DNA of 64,000 nucleotides from [Zimmermannella] alba NBRC 15616 (GTDB lineage Bacteria; Actinomycetota; Actinomycetes; Actinomycetales; Microbacteriaceae), in assembly GCF_001570905.1 (NCBI RefSeq), contig NZ_BCSO01000001.1:62001-126000 (forward strand), read 5' to 3'. Below are positions 45,836 to 55,041 of this stretch, piece by piece; position 1 is the first letter of the stretch; each line of letters starts with the position of its first letter. Under the pieces are notes generated by a model. That model was not told where the DNA came from. It searched no databases and saw only the letters and a list, made by a program, of their open reading frames with translations. A program made the position numbers and the translations under genes.

Positions 45836-47971
45836 GTGATCGACGAGCACGCAACGCCCGACCTTCTCGAACTGGCCGCCCGCTATGGCGTGAGCCGCGA
45901 ATTTGTTGACTGGCGAGGACGCCTCACGACCGTCTCCGCATCGACGCTCATTGCCGTACTTCGTGCCCTCGATGTCGACGCGAGCACCCCGGATGCCATC
46001 CGCTCAGCCCTTGGCGACACTGAGCTTGCCCCGTGGCGACGCCCGCTCCCGGCATCCATCGTCCAGCGTGCAGGCGATACGCCGTGGATCTTCGTCCATC
46101 TGCCGCACGGAGCCCAGTTCCGCGCTTGGGCGGTGCTCGAAGACGGCAGCACGCGCGACATCCCACAGATTGACAACTGGATCGACCCGCGCAAAGTCGA
46201 CGGCGTCCTCACCGGGCGCGCCACCATCGTCGTTCCCGCAGATATGCCGCGTGGCTGGCACGAGCTCTTCGTCGCGATCACCGACGTCGGTGCAACCGAA
46301 CGCATCGCGCGCTGCCCGCTCATCACTGTCCCTGAACGCCTCAACACGGCCGCCGCGAACGACGAGACGAAGCGTTTCGGCATCATGGCGCAGAGCTATC
46401 AGCTCCGGTCGAACACGTCGTGGGGGATTGGCGACACCCGTGACCTCGGCGCGCTCGCGGGCTGGGGTGCTCGGCAGGGCGCGAGCTTCGTGCTCGTGAA
46501 CCCCCTGCACGCGCCAGCTCCGGTCGAGCCGATCGAGCCGTCGCCGTATTTGCCGACGAGCCGCCGCTTCCGAGACCCACTCGTGCTGCACCTGGACGTC
46601 ATCCCCGCGGTTCAACTGCTCGAGGGCCCCGACGCTGAACGCTTCGCCACGCTCTCACGCCGCGCAACGGCCCTCAACGCGACGCCCACGATCGACCGCG
46701 ACGTCGTGTGGCGTGCGAAGCGCGAAGGTCTCGAACTCCTCTTCGACTACGACCTCAAGGATCCTGTCCGAAAGCGCGCGTTCGGCATGTTCTGCGAGCG
46801 CGAAGGCCAAGAACTCGTTGACTTTGCCACCTACTGCGCGTTGGCCGAGGAATTCGGAGCAGACTGGCGCGCCTGGCCGCAGGCGCTGCACGACGTCAGT
46901 GGACAGGCAGTGAGTGAGTTCCGTGACACCCGTGTCGATCGCGTCGAGTTCTGGCGTTGGGTGCAATGGCTCACCGAAGAACAGCTGCTCGAGGTGCAGC
47001 GCTCCGCATGTGAGGCCGGGATGTCGCTCGGCATCATGCACGACCTCGCTGTCGGCGTACACCCCTACGGTGCGGACTCCTGGGCCATGCCCGAAGCTCT
47101 CGCTCGCGGCGTGAGCGTTGGCGCACCGCCGGACATGTTCAACCAGCTGGGCCAGAACTGGTCGCAGCCGCCGTGGCGCCCCGACCGTCTCGCCGAGCTC
47201 GGCTACAAGCCGTACCGCGACATGCTCCGCGCGGCCCTTCGCTGCGGTGGCGCGCTCCGCATCGACCACATCCTGGGTCTGTTCCGGCTCTGGTGGATCC
47301 CCGAAGGTCAGACGCCGGATGCAGGCTGCTACGTCCGCTACGACGTCGAAGCCATGCTCGGCATCCTCGCGCTCGAAGCCGAACGCGCTGGCGCACTCGT
47401 CGTCGGCGAAGACATGGGCGTTGTCCCGCCAGAAACCCGTGACACGCTCGCGCACTTCAACATCGACGGCACCTCGGTGCTCTGGTTCGAGCGTGGCATG
47501 TCGGATGAGCCGCTCGCGCCCGAGCACTACCGAGTCCACGCGCTTGCTTCGGTGACGACGCACGATCTGCCGCCGACCGCCGGTTACCTCAAGCTCGACC
47601 ACGTACGCCTGCGCCACGAGCTTGGCCTGCTCGAAGTCGCGCTCGAGGATGAAATTCAACGTGAGCGGGCCACGATCGAGGAAGTGCTCGACACACTGCG
47701 AGCTCGCGGAGCGCTCGCGCCGGCGGCCAGCTCGGTGGAGGAGCACACCCTCGCGCTCCACCGCTACCTGGCGTCCTCATCCGCCCGCCTGATGGGCGTG
47801 AGCTTGGCTGATCTCGCCGGTGACACCCGCAGCGTCAATCAACCTGGAACGCACCGTGAATATCCGAACTGGTGCGTGCCGCTCGGCAATGGCTCGGGCG
47901 AGCGCGTCACACTCGAGCAGGTGATCGCAAGTGAGTGGGCCGTCTCGCTCCTGGAGGCGAGTCGTCGTTAG
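45836..47971 (+). CDS. malQ: 4-alpha-glucanotransferase (amylomaltase)
   Basis: A 711-aa GH77 enzyme that transfers alpha-1,4-glucan chains in maltodextrin and glycogen metabolism. The GH77 catalytic residues lie in LRIDHILGLFRLWW (Asp nucleophile), VVGEDMGVVP (Glu acid/base) and TTHDLPPTAGY (Asp). An N-terminal actinobacterial extension of about 160 residues precedes the barrel. GTG 45836 lies six bases after TACACT (45824-45829), so it is leaderless; the longer frame runs through a repeat. Confidence 0.95.
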   Translation: MIDEHATPDLLELAARYGVSREFVDWRGRLTTVSASTLIAVLRALDVDASTPDAIRSALGDTELAPWRRPLPASIVQRAGDTPWIFVHLPHGAQFRAWAVLEDGSTRDIPQIDNWIDPRKVDGVLTGRATIVVPADMPRGWHELFVAITDVGATERIARCPLITVPERLNTAAANDETKRFGIMAQSYQLRSNTSWGIGDTRDLGALAGWGARQGASFVLVNPLHAPAPVEPIEPSPYLPTSRRFRDPLVLHLDVIPAVQLLEGPDAERFATLSRRATALNATPTIDRDVVWRAKREGLELLFDYDLKDPVRKRAFGMFCEREGQELVDFATYCALAEEFGADWRAWPQALHDVSGQAVSEFRDTRVDRVEFWRWVQWLTEEQLLEVQRSACEAGMSLGIMHDLAVGVHPYGADSWAMPEALARGVSVGAPPDMFNQLGQNWSQPPWRPDRLAELGYKPYRDMLRAALRCGGALRIDHILGLFRLWWIPEGQTPDAGCYVRYDVEAMLGILALEAERAGALVVGEDMGVVPPETRDTLAHFNIDGTSVLWFERGMSDEPLAPEHYRVHALASVTTHDLPPTAGYLKLDHVRLRHELGLLEVALEDEIQRERATIEEVLDTLRARGALAPAASSVEEHTLALHRYLASSSARLMGVSLADLAGDTRSVNQPGTHREYPNWCVPLGNGSGERVTLEQVIASEWAVSLLEASRR

Positions 47972-47992
47972 CAGTGGACGCGGACTCCTCGC

Positions 47993-48820
47993 CTAGGCGA
48001 GGCCTGGCCAGAGCGCCTGCGCGAGCGGCAGACCAAGAAACGACACCGCATCCAAGAGGAAGTGCGCAGCGATGAGAGGGCCCACGCGCCCGGTCTTCCG
48101 GAACCACACGGCGCACAGGAACCCCATCGCGACATTGCCCAAGCCCATCGGAATGCCCTGATACAGGTGATACGAGCCGCGCAGGAGCGCGCTTGCGGCG
48201 ATGATGACCCACGGCTTCACGTCGAGGTCCGAGAGTCTCGTCATGAGGTAGCCCACCACGATGACTTCCTCGATGAGCGCGGCACGGAGGGCTGCCAGCA
48301 GCAGGATGATGACGGTCGAAGGATGCAGTGTGTCCGCATTCGTGACGACCTGGGGCGCGAGCCCCAACGCCCGAGCAGCAAGGTAGAGGCCAAGCCCGGG
48401 AATGCCGATGCAGGCGGCCAGTCCAAGGCCGAATCCTGCATCCGGGACAATCTTGCGGGAGAGAAGCCCAAGCCGGTGCGCTCCAGGAATCGAGCCACCG
48501 TCGGGGAGCATGATCCGCAGCAGCCACAACGCGAGGAGCACCACGACGAGGTCCGCACAGATCGAGATCGACCGGTACAGCAGGTCAAACACCCAGCGCT
48601 CGCTCACAGCAGCATTGAGCGTCGCCGTCTGCTGTGCCAGCGTTTCGCTACGGGTGAGCCGGTCGATGAGTGCCACGACCGCCACGAGACTCGAGGGGAT
48701 AAGCGAGAGCGCGAGCACAATAAGCACTTCGCGCCATGCCCGTCCACGGTCGAGGATGCCGGTCAGCGCGTGCGCTCCCGCGGGAGATGGACGGGAACGG
48801 TTTTCTACGCGTGCTTGCAC
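47993..48820 (-). CDS. CPBP family intramembrane metalloprotease
   Basis: A 275-aa membrane protein with about eight hydrophobic segments. The CAAX-protease/bacteriocin-processing motifs are present: EEVIVVGYLMTRL (Glu-Glu pair; the usual Arg five residues later is replaced), LLRGSYHLYQGI with the first His, and PLIAAHFLLD with the second. Because the EExxxR motif is altered, catalytic competence is uncertain. It overlaps the DCC gene upstream by 16 bases, forming an operon. Confidence 0.85.
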   Translation of the reverse strand: MQARVENRSRPSPAGAHALTGILDRGRAWREVLIVLALSLIPSSLVAVVALIDRLTRSETLAQQTATLNAAVSERWVFDLLYRSISICADLVVVLLALWLLRIMLPDGGSIPGAHRLGLLSRKIVPDAGFGLGLAACIGIPGLGLYLAARALGLAPQVVTNADTLHPSTVIILLLAALRAALIEEVIVVGYLMTRLSDLDVKPWVIIAASALLRGSYHLYQGIPMGLGNVAMGFLCAVWFRKTGRVGPLIAAHFLLDAVSFLGLPLAQALWPGLA

Positions 48821-49233
48821 GCTGCCGTGCCGTGGGGGAGGCGGTAGCGGTTCTTCGCTACAACGTCGTAGCCGCGATTACCGATCACACGGATGCCGGG
48901 AAGCATGAGGGCGTTACCGAGGAAGCGCCAGAAGTCCGAGCGCTGACGGCGCAGGAGCTCGGCGAAGCCGTCCCACCCGGCGTAGTGCGTGACGGTGTCT
49001 CCGTCGACCACAAGCAACCACGATGAGTAGTCGACGTCGTCCTCGTCGAGCCCGAGGCTCATGAGGTCATAGCTGCGGCCGTCAACGGCCTTCGGCAGAG
49101 CGGGGAGAATGCGCTGGATGACGGCGAGCGTCCACTCACAGAATGAGCAGTCGCCGTCATACACGAGGAGGTACTGGCAGGAACTCGGGAGCTCGACGGC
49201 CGCATCCTCTGTGTCATCTTGCGTCACGGGCAT
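48805..49233 (-). CDS. DCC-family thiol-disulfide oxidoreductase-like protein (DUF393)
   Basis: A 142-aa DUF393 protein. The active-site motif YDGDCSFCEW near residue 30 has the D-x-D-C-x-x-C form that names the family. Later WRFLGNALMLPGIRVIGNRGYDVVAKNRY is typical. It probably performs membrane-proximal redox chemistry. ATG 49233 is seven bases after TAGACT (complement of 49241-49246), leaderless. It is co-transcribed with the CPBP gene. Confidence 0.87.
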   Translation of the reverse strand: MPVTQDDTEDAAVELPSSCQYLLVYDGDCSFCEWTLAVIQRILPALPKAVDGRSYDLMSLGLDEDDVDYSSWLLVVDGDTVTHYAGWDGFAELLRRQRSDFWRFLGNALMLPGIRVIGNRGYDVVAKNRYRLPHGTAACKHA

Positions 49234-49267
49234 AGCCGTGAGTCTACGACGCAGTTCACCTGCATCT

Positions 49268-49285
49268 ATGGGGAGGGCTCCCCAT
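49268..49285. promoter_or_regulatory. Palindrome between the DCC gene and the peptide importer
   Basis: ATGGGGAG (49268-49275) and CTCCCCAT (49278-49285) form a perfect 8-bp dyad with a 2-base spacer. It lies in a 207-base divergent promoter region, so it is a candidate operator for one or both units. Confidence 0.4.
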
Positions 49286-49440
49286 GTGGAAATGAACAAC
49301 ATTTATTTGCCGAGTGTGACACAAAAGTAACGATCACGTCACGTAGACTCAGGGAGTACCCAGGAAGACTAGATTTCTGGTTACCCATACCTTCGCGCCC
49401 TCACGTTGGCCGAAGGCCCCACTGATCAAGGAGGATCCCC

Positions 49441-51297
49441 TTGAAGTCACACCGCATCGTCGCGGCTGGTGCGCTCGTAGCCGTTGGAGCAATGGTGCTC
49501 TCTGGCTGTTCAGCGCCGAACCGAGACCCTGAAATTGTCGGTGGCTCGTCCATCACCGTGGCGTGGAACGACCCGTTCTTTGCGTACAACTCCAACCTCT
49601 CGGAGACAAACGCAGCGGCCAACGCCAACATCATCCACCTCGCCAACAATGGTTTCGTGTCGTACGACCCGACTCCCTCGCTCGTGCACAACGACAAGTT
49701 CGGTACGGTCGAGAAGATCTCGGACAGCCCGCTCAAGGTGAAGTACACCATCGGCGAGGGCGTGACCTGGAGTGACGGTACCCCGGTTGACGCTGCCGAC
49801 ATCATCCTTTCGTGGGCTTCGCAGACCACGCACCGTACAGAGGGCGAGGTGCCCGAGCCCGAGTACGACGACGAGGGTAATGTCACGAACCAGGACGCCA
49901 TCGACGCTGCTGCCGAGAAGGGCGTGTTCTGGGGTACTTCTGCCGTCAAGGACCGCCAGCTCGACCTCGTGCAGGAGATGCCCGAGATTGGCGACGATGG
50001 CCGCTCCGTCACGATGACGTACTCGAAGCCCTGGGCTGACTGGGAGACCTACGGTGATGCCGATGACCTCAACATCTCGGCTCACGGCACGGTTCAGCTT
50101 GCGTTCCCGGAGATCACCGACGCGAAGCAGGCCAAGGACAAGCTCATCGAGGCCGTGAAGAACAACGACACCGATGTCCTCGGCAAGATTGCAACGGCCT
50201 TCCGTACGGACTACGTCTACAAGAGCACGCCGTCCAAGCCGCAGCAGACACTCTCGAACGGCCCGTACGTCATCACCGAGCTTGTTCAGGACCAGTACGT
50301 GACGCTGAAGGCTCGCGAAGACTACACCTGGGGAACCAAGCCCAAGTACGAGACGATCACCGTCCGCTTCATTGCTGACCCGCAGGCGCAGGTTCAGGCG
50401 CTCCAGAACGGTGAAGTCCAGATCGTTCAGTCGCAGCCCACGGCCGACCTCCTCCAGCAGCTTGAAGGTACGAGCGGCATCAAGTGGGAGTCCTCGAAGG
50501 AAGGCACCTACGAGCACGTCGACCTCCAGGCCACGAACGGCGGTGTTTTTGACCCGGCCACCTACGGCGGCGATGCTGAAAAGGCGAAGAAGATTCGCAA
50601 GGCATTCCTCCTGACGATCCCCCGTGACGAGATCGTCGAGAAGCTCGTCAAGCCTCTCGAGCCGGGTGCCACCACGCGTGACTCGAACCTGTTCCTCCCG
50701 GGTGCTGCTGGCTATGACGAGAGCGTGAAGACCTCGGGTATCGCCGAGCTCAAGACGAACATCGAAGAGGCCAAGAAGCTCCTCGCCGAGGCCGGCGTCC
50801 CGAACCCTGAGGTCCGCTTCCTCACGGCACAGGACAACCCGCGTCGTCAGTCGGAGCTCCAGCTCATCACCGCGTCTGCTGAGCAGGCTGGCTTCAAGAT
50901 CGTTGACGCCAGCACGAAGGAATGGTCGGAGGTTGTCTCCGGCCAGCCGAACGCCTACGACGCAGCCCTCTTCGGTTGGGCTTCGACCTCGACCGGTGTT
51001 GGTGAGTTCGGTGCGAACTACGTCACCGGCGGTACGAACAACTACTACGGCTGGTCGAACACCCGCATGGACGAGATCGTCAAGGAAATCGACGTGACCA
51101 CGGACGCTGCCCAGCAGCAGAAGCTCACGATCGAGGCTGAAGCGATCATCTACGACGAAGCGTGGTCGATTCCGATCTTCCAGCACCCGGGCGTTGTCGC
51201 CTGGAGCGAAAAGGTCGAGAACGTGAAGCCCGGCTTCCTCGCCCCGCAGTACTTCTGGAACGCCACTGAGTGGGCGCCGGCAGGCGGCACCAAGTAA
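49441..51297 (+). CDS. Peptide ABC transporter substrate-binding lipoprotein
   Basis: A 618-aa family 5 extracellular solute-binding protein (DppA/OppA class). The TTG start follows AAGGAGG. The signal peptide ends in lipobox LSGC (Cys23). Family features include SLVHNDKFG, YTIGEGVTWSDGTPVDAADI near residue 105, NGPYVITELVQDQYVTLKA and the C-terminal AWSIPIFQHPGV. It binds oligopeptides outside the membrane for the permeases encoded next. Codon use suggests high expression. Confidence 0.93.
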   Translation: MKSHRIVAAGALVAVGAMVLSGCSAPNRDPEIVGGSSITVAWNDPFFAYNSNLSETNAAANANIIHLANNGFVSYDPTPSLVHNDKFGTVEKISDSPLKVKYTIGEGVTWSDGTPVDAADIILSWASQTTHRTEGEVPEPEYDDEGNVTNQDAIDAAAEKGVFWGTSAVKDRQLDLVQEMPEIGDDGRSVTMTYSKPWADWETYGDADDLNISAHGTVQLAFPEITDAKQAKDKLIEAVKNNDTDVLGKIATAFRTDYVYKSTPSKPQQTLSNGPYVITELVQDQYVTLKAREDYTWGTKPKYETITVRFIADPQAQVQALQNGEVQIVQSQPTADLLQQLEGTSGIKWESSKEGTYEHVDLQATNGGVFDPATYGGDAEKAKKIRKAFLLTIPRDEIVEKLVKPLEPGATTRDSNLFLPGAAGYDESVKTSGIAELKTNIEEAKKLLAEAGVPNPEVRFLTAQDNPRRQSELQLITASAEQAGFKIVDASTKEWSEVVSGQPNAYDAALFGWASTSTGVGEFGANYVTGGTNNYYGWSNTRMDEIVKEIDVTTDAAQQQKLTIEAEAIIYDEAWSIPIFQHPGVVAWSEKVENVKPGFLAPQYFWNATEWAPAGGTK

Positions 51298-51306
51298 CAC
51301 CGCACA

Positions 51307-51345
51307 CGAGTGGGGTCGTCGCTCACCGGGCGACGGCCCCACTCG
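51307..51345 (+). terminator. Intercistronic hairpin / attenuator after the binding-protein gene
   Basis: A 15-bp stem with one G-T pair (51307-51321 with 51331-51345) and a 9-base loop. It lies 9 bases after the stop codon inside the importer operon. Such hairpins usually let part of transcription end so that the binding protein is made in excess of the permeases. Confidence 0.65.
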
Positions 51346-51483
51346 CAAGAGACCAAAATGCTGTCGGCATCTGCGTGAACAACACGCCAGATTGCACCGT
51401 GGCAATCACCAAATCTGGCCGGAACCACGTACCCATGCGGCTACGCTGGACCCTCCGACTAGTCGACGAAACAGGACACCGTT

Positions 51484-53061
51484 GTGCTGAGATTTATCGC
51501 CCGACGACTCATCGTCTCGATCTTCATCCTGCTTGGCGCGCTGTTCATCGTGTATAACCTCACGGCTATCTCGAAGGACCCGCTCGCCGACCTGATGGAG
51601 TCGACCGCGCCGAACAAGGCAGAATTGATTCAAGCCCGCATCGACCTTCTGGATCTCGATGTGCCCCCGCCAGCCCGCTTCTTCATGTGGCTCGGCGGCA
51701 TCCTCGGATTCTTCGTCCCGAAGTTTGATGATCCGAACGGCCTCTTCGGCTTCCTCGGGAACCACCTCGACATGGGCGTCAACATCCAGAACCAGGCAGT
51801 GCAGCCGATCCTGGAACACGCAGTTGGCCAGACCCTTCAGCTCGTGGGGGCAGCGACCCTCATCGCGATCGTGCTCGGCATCACGATCGGTGTGACAACG
51901 GCCCTTCGCCAGTACTCGGGCTATGACTACTCGGTGACCTTCCTTGCGTTCCTCACGTACTCGCTCCCGATCTTCTTCATCGCGGTGCTCCTCAAGCAGT
52001 ATGTGGCGATCGGCTTCAATGACTTCCTCGAGCACCCGGAAATCCCCATCGGTAAGCTCATCGTGATCGGTGTGGTGACCGGTTTCATCTTCGCCGCTAT
52101 CGTTGGCGGCGAACTGAAGACCCGACTCATCACCTTCGGAGCCTTCGCCGTCGGCACGATCAGCATCCTCCTCGCCATGGAGTACATGGACTGGTTCCGG
52201 AACCCAGGCCTCGGCGCGGTGCTCATCATCCTCATCAGTCTCATCGTCGGCGCCATCACCTCGGCGCTCACGGTGGGCCTGCACCACAAGCGCAACCTCA
52301 TCATGACGCTCGGCTACGCAGTCCTCGGTGGCGCATTGTGGCTCCCCGTGAACTACCTGCTCGGAAACGACGCCGAGTGGTGGCTGCCGGTCCTCATCGT
52401 GCTTGCCTTCACTCTCTTGGGCTACGTCATCGGCTACTTCGGTGGCGGTATCGAGAAGAAGGCCATCGCGAAGAACATGGCGATCGTCGGCTTCACGGTT
52501 GGTGTGCTCATCATCGTTGACCGCGTCATGCAGGTATTCAATGGTTACTACGAACAGACCGGCGGACGCCCCATCGCAACCGTTGGCGCCCAGAGCCCGC
52601 AGCTCGGCGACAGCGCCTCCATCTGGCTACAGATGCTGGACGGCTTCACTCACCTTGCGCTGCCGACCGTCTCGATCATGCTCATCTCGCTCGCCTCGTA
52701 CTCGCGCTACTCGCGTGCGAGCCTCCTTGAGGTGATGAACCAGGACTACATCCGCACCGCTCGCGCGAAGGGTCTTGCTGAGCGCACCGTCGTCATGCGT
52801 CACGCGCTCCGTAACGCCCTCATCCCGGTGACGACGATCGTCGCCGCCGACGTGGGCGCGATCATCGGTGGCGCCATCGTGACCGAAGAAATCTTCGCGT
52901 GGAAGGCGATGGGTAACCTCTTCTCCCACTCGCTGAGCACGGTCGACCTCAACCCGCTCATGGGGTACATCCTCGTGACGGCATCCATCACGGTGCTGTT
53001 CAACCTCATCGCGGACATCCTCTACTCGTTCCTTGACCCGCGCATTCGCTTGGGAGAGTGA
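51484..53061 (+). CDS. Peptide ABC transporter permease, DppB type, enlarged
   Basis: A 525-aa inner-membrane permease. The N-terminal segment (FIARRLIVSIFILLGALFIV) and the BPD transport domain with the EAA loop (RTARAKGLAERTVVMRHALR) are clear. Typical DppB is about 310-340 aa. Here a block of roughly 180-200 residues with about five extra hydrophobic segments (residues 190-370) is inserted before the second half of the BPD domain. GTG 51484 starts the protein. It overlaps the next permease start region. Confidence 0.9.
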   Translation: MLRFIARRLIVSIFILLGALFIVYNLTAISKDPLADLMESTAPNKAELIQARIDLLDLDVPPPARFFMWLGGILGFFVPKFDDPNGLFGFLGNHLDMGVNIQNQAVQPILEHAVGQTLQLVGAATLIAIVLGITIGVTTALRQYSGYDYSVTFLAFLTYSLPIFFIAVLLKQYVAIGFNDFLEHPEIPIGKLIVIGVVTGFIFAAIVGGELKTRLITFGAFAVGTISILLAMEYMDWFRNPGLGAVLIILISLIVGAITSALTVGLHHKRNLIMTLGYAVLGGALWLPVNYLLGNDAEWWLPVLIVLAFTLLGYVIGYFGGGIEKKAIAKNMAIVGFTVGVLIIVDRVMQVFNGYYEQTGGRPIATVGAQSPQLGDSASIWLQMLDGFTHLALPTVSIMLISLASYSRYSRASLLEVMNQDYIRTARAKGLAERTVVMRHALRNALIPVTTIVAADVGAIIGGAIVTEEIFAWKAMGNLFSHSLSTVDLNPLMGYILVTASITVLFNLIADILYSFLDPRIRLGE

Positions 53062-53063
53062 CC

Positions 53064-54317
53064 ATGGCTCAGAAACTTGATGACACACAGGCGGTCCTCG
53101 TCCAGAACAGCGAACTCACGCTCGAACAGCGTGAAGTGGAGGGCATGAGCCAGGGGCAGATTGTCCGGCAGCGGTTCTTCCGCCACAAGGGCGCGATGGT
53201 CGCGCTGGCTTGCCTCACCCTCATCGTGCTGCTCGTGTTCACCTCGGTGGGCCTGCTCATCCCGTACCCGAAGTTCGGCGACGCCGGACTCACGTGGGAA
53301 TCGCTGCGCATCCCCGGGTGGTGGGCCTATGACTGGACGTCGATCTCGCCGATCGTGAACAACGGTCAGCCGACGTTCCAGGGCATCTTCCAGTGGGGTG
53401 AGCACCCCTTCGGCCAGGATGAAGTCGGCCGCGACATCTTCGCCCGCGTCATGCGCGGTACCCAGCAGTCGCTCACCGTCATGGTGATCTACGGCCTCCT
53501 CGCCACTGCTATCGGCGTCACGATCGGTGGTATCGCCGGTTACTTCCGCGGCTGGGTCGACAACGTGCTCATGCGCATTACCGACCTCTTCCTCGTAATC
53601 CCGATCCTCGTGTTCGCGGCAGTGCTCGGTCAGATCGCTGGGCAGAACGCCTTCTTCCGCGCCTTCGGTGCGGTGTCACTCGCGATCCTGCTCGGTCTTG
53701 TCGGGTGGACAGGTATGGCCCGTCTCGTGCGCGGTGAGTTCCTTTCGCTGCGCGAGCGCGAGTTCGTGGATGCGGCGCGTGTTGCGGGTGCCTCGAGCCG
53801 CCGCATCATCTTCCGTCACATCCTCCCGAATGCGCTCGGTGTCGTGATCGTTGCGGCCACGCTCCTCATGGCCGCCGCGATCATCCTCGAGTCGGTGCTC
53901 TCGTTCATCGGCTTCGGCATCCTGCCGCCGGACGTGTCGCTCGGTCAGATCGTGAACGAGTACCGCGGATCCTTCGCCACGCGCCCGTGGCTGTTCTGGT
54001 TCCCCGCCGCGTTCGTCGTGCTCATCGCGCTGTGCATCAACTTCATCGGTGACGGCCTCCGCGACGCCTTCGACCCGCGTCAGCGCCGCATGCCCGGCAC
54101 CTCGATCTTGTCGAAGATGTTCGGCAAGCAGCAGGAGCCGGCGGTTGCCGGTGCCGTGTCGGCAGCTGGTGCCCCGGCAACGGGTGCAGCAGCGAGCGCC
54201 GAAGCTGAGATGGCGCAGCCCGACGGCGGCGATGCCGACGAGGCACTTGCTCCCCAGGACGTCGACGCTGCCTCGAACGAGGCCATCGACGCTGACGACG
54301 AGAACGCCACCGAGTGA
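53064..54317 (+). CDS. Peptide ABC transporter permease, DppC type
   Basis: A 417-aa permease: OppC_N-like segment (HKGAMVALACLTLIVLLVF), periplasmic loop, then BPD domain with the EAA motif DAARVAGASSRRIIFRHILP. The last 65 residues are Ala/Asp/Glu-rich, low-complexity and presumably cytoplasmic. ATG 53064 has GGGAG at proper distance; GTG 53058, overlapping the previous stop as GTGA, is an alternative. It partners with the enlarged DppB-type protein. Confidence 0.92.
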   Translation: MAQKLDDTQAVLVQNSELTLEQREVEGMSQGQIVRQRFFRHKGAMVALACLTLIVLLVFTSVGLLIPYPKFGDAGLTWESLRIPGWWAYDWTSISPIVNNGQPTFQGIFQWGEHPFGQDEVGRDIFARVMRGTQQSLTVMVIYGLLATAIGVTIGGIAGYFRGWVDNVLMRITDLFLVIPILVFAAVLGQIAGQNAFFRAFGAVSLAILLGLVGWTGMARLVRGEFLSLREREFVDAARVAGASSRRIIFRHILPNALGVVIVAATLLMAAAIILESVLSFIGFGILPPDVSLGQIVNEYRGSFATRPWLFWFPAAFVVLIALCINFIGDGLRDAFDPRQRRMPGTSILSKMFGKQQEPAVAGAVSAAGAPATGAAASAEAEMAQPDGGDADEALAPQDVDAASNEAIDADDENATE

Positions 54318-54333
54318 TGAACCAGGTCATTGT

Positions 54334-54375
54334 CTCTGACGCTCGTGCGGCGCTAGCCAAGCACGAGCGTCAGAG
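54334..54375. terminator. Bidirectional terminator
   Basis: A perfect 15-bp stem (54334-54348 with 54361-54375) and a 12-base loop lies between the permease stop (54317) and the end of the convergent PH-domain gene, whose stop codon sits in the loop. It would end both transcripts. Confidence 0.75.
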
Positions 54376-54952
54376 CGATGCCCACAGCGGTCGCCACGAC
54401 GACAACAAGGTTCACGACGTTGAGCCGACGGGTGATCGGTTCCGTGCTCGCTTCGGCGCCGTGGTGCCGAACGGTGATCGCCGCATCGCCCGACAGGGTG
54501 CCGGGAGCTGCGCTCGAACGCAGCTGACCGAACTTGTCGCGGGCAATGCGCGGGTCCTGGAACCCATCGCCACGGGTGAGCTTCTGCTCGAAGTAGCGCA
54601 TCGAACGAAGCCGGTCGGGCGGGGGAGCAGCCCACGCTTGTACCTTGCCCTCGCTCGTGTACATGACGAAGCCGTGACGAGTCTCGACCTCGTCAATGCG
54701 ACCGAGCGGAACTCGCGTCGTGACGAAGGGGTTGTGGACCGCGACCTGTTCGCTCGAGATGACGAGCTTCGGGGCGGCGAGCAGAACCCATCCGCATCCC
54801 AGAATCAGCAACGGGATGGGGGCGACCTTCGCGAAGGAATCGCGAGCCTCGGGAATCACGAGGCAGTACGCAAGAGCAATCACGCTCATGACTGCAACGA
54901 CCACGTAGAGCACCAGGCTGAAGCGCGGTCGGAGGGTTGTGGGCTTGGACAT
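54353..54952 (-). CDS. Actinobacterial PH-domain membrane protein
   Basis: A 199-aa protein with two N-terminal hydrophobic segments (FSLVLYVVVAVMSVIALAYC and PIPLLILGCGWVLLA), a PH-like beta domain (VAVHNPFVTTRVPLGRIDEV, then GFVMYTSEGKVQAWAAPPP) and a C-terminal hydrophobic helix. Function unknown. It is transcribed against the importer genes and splits the operon between the permeases and the ATPase. Confidence 0.75.
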   Translation of the reverse strand: MSKPTTLRPRFSLVLYVVVAVMSVIALAYCLVIPEARDSFAKVAPIPLLILGCGWVLLAAPKLVISSEQVAVHNPFVTTRVPLGRIDEVETRHGFVMYTSEGKVQAWAAPPPDRLRSMRYFEQKLTRGDGFQDPRIARDKFGQLRSSAAPGTLSGDAAITVRHHGAEASTEPITRRLNVVNLVVVVATAVGIALTLVLG

Positions 54953-55041
54953 GGGAACATCTTTCCAAAGGTCTGCCGCGCCCAGACGCAGGCAGGCGCC
55001 GGATGGCTGCAGAATCAACTGCAGCCCACGCAGGAGGACGA

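Noticed and set aside
47993-49233. CPBP protease plus DCC protein as a bacteriocin-processing system for the islet at 40-41 kb
   Set aside because: They are 7 kb away behind unrelated genes, and the EExxxR motif is altered. No link is visible.
49510-51405. Antisense open frame of 631 codons over the substrate-binding protein gene
   Set aside because: Shadow frame, without start signal or domain.
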